A stretch of 64,000 nucleotides of DNA from Arbacia lixula (Eukaryota > Echinodermata > Echinoidea > Arbacioida > Arbaciidae): contig OZ022578.1 of assembly GCA_963669155.1 (NCBI GenBank), positions 9,446,730-9,510,729 on the forward strand, read 5' to 3'. The notes beneath the pieces were generated by a model. That model did not search any database and was not told the DNA's origin. It worked only from the letters and a program-made list of their open reading frames with translations. Positions 63,913-64,000 of the stretch are shown in pieces (position 1 is the stretch's first letter; each line of letters opens with the position of its first letter). Position numbers and translations under genes: made by a program.

Positions 63913-64000
63913 CAACTTTTCAGAAATTTAAACGCGTTTCCAAAGGCCTTAAACGGATGACTGTGGATTCGTCATGTTTATTGTGCAACTCGGAGTTCCA

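Larger units (their letters stand above)
61009..64000. other. 5' flank of the IGFBP-domain gene
   Basis: No further coding exon was recognised. The 5' UTR and promoter should lie within the first few hundred bases (61009-61450), which have fewer repeats and more CpG than the rest, but no core element can be fixed. The segment beyond is dominated by an inverted duplication (61532-61742 and 63704-63912). Confidence 0.6.

Overview
The window is nuclear DNA of an animal, most likely a sea urchin. Genes are split by GT-AG introns, the background is AT-rich, and there are many microsatellites, short inverted-repeat transposons and a LINE relic. The species guess is inference from the overall character of the sequence; no ribosomal or mitochondrial marker is present. 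There are no operons, CRISPR arrays or prokaryotic genes.

Two protein genes can be rebuilt exon by exon. (1) Cdk7, plus strand, 6581-15800: ten coding exons with consistent phases and a predicted protein of 355 residues. It is the kinase of the CDK-activating complex and of TFIIH. (2) A secreted IGFBP-domain protein, minus strand, 61008-27867: four coding exons over 33 kb and 282 residues. It has a signal peptide, a 12-cysteine IGFBP-type domain encoded in exon 1, and a 16-cysteine C-terminal region spread over three exons whose family I do not recognise. The two genes converge, and about 12 kb of intergenic sequence (15801-27866) separates the stop codons.

One tRNA-like gene (45354-45425) folds perfectly. 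It has canonical A and B boxes and a T-run terminator, but its anticodon is TCA, which reads UGA. It sits in IGFBP intron 2, between short inverted repeats and next to a 0.65-kb cluster of nested palindromes.

The rest is repeats. From left to right: a direct-repeat array (1-600); a 555-bp TIR element with an 8-bp target duplication (3619-4173); a TTAA-type foldback element (4882-5252); an antisense CR1/L2-like LINE fragment in Cdk7 intron 1; a TTAA MITE in Cdk7 intron 7; several GTGAAACCTG-type MITEs; a 34-bp near-perfect hairpin (17561-17636); long purine/pyrimidine microsatellites; a 2.64-kb TIR element with a 9-bp target duplication (33464-36107); a CpG-rich 12-bp minisatellite followed by a 110-bp hairpin (36.98-37.35 kb); the palindrome cluster at 45-46.2 kb; a hAT-like MITE (53896-54352); a Tc1-like MITE (about 58832-59435); and a 210-bp inverted duplication (61532-61742 and 63704-63912) upstream of the IGFBP gene. 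The two genes have no evident functional link; they are simply neighbours. I found no coherent new multi-gene system. The most unusual items are the IGFBP protein's architecture, the TCA-anticodon tRNA with its palindromic surroundings, and the 2.64-kb TIR element.
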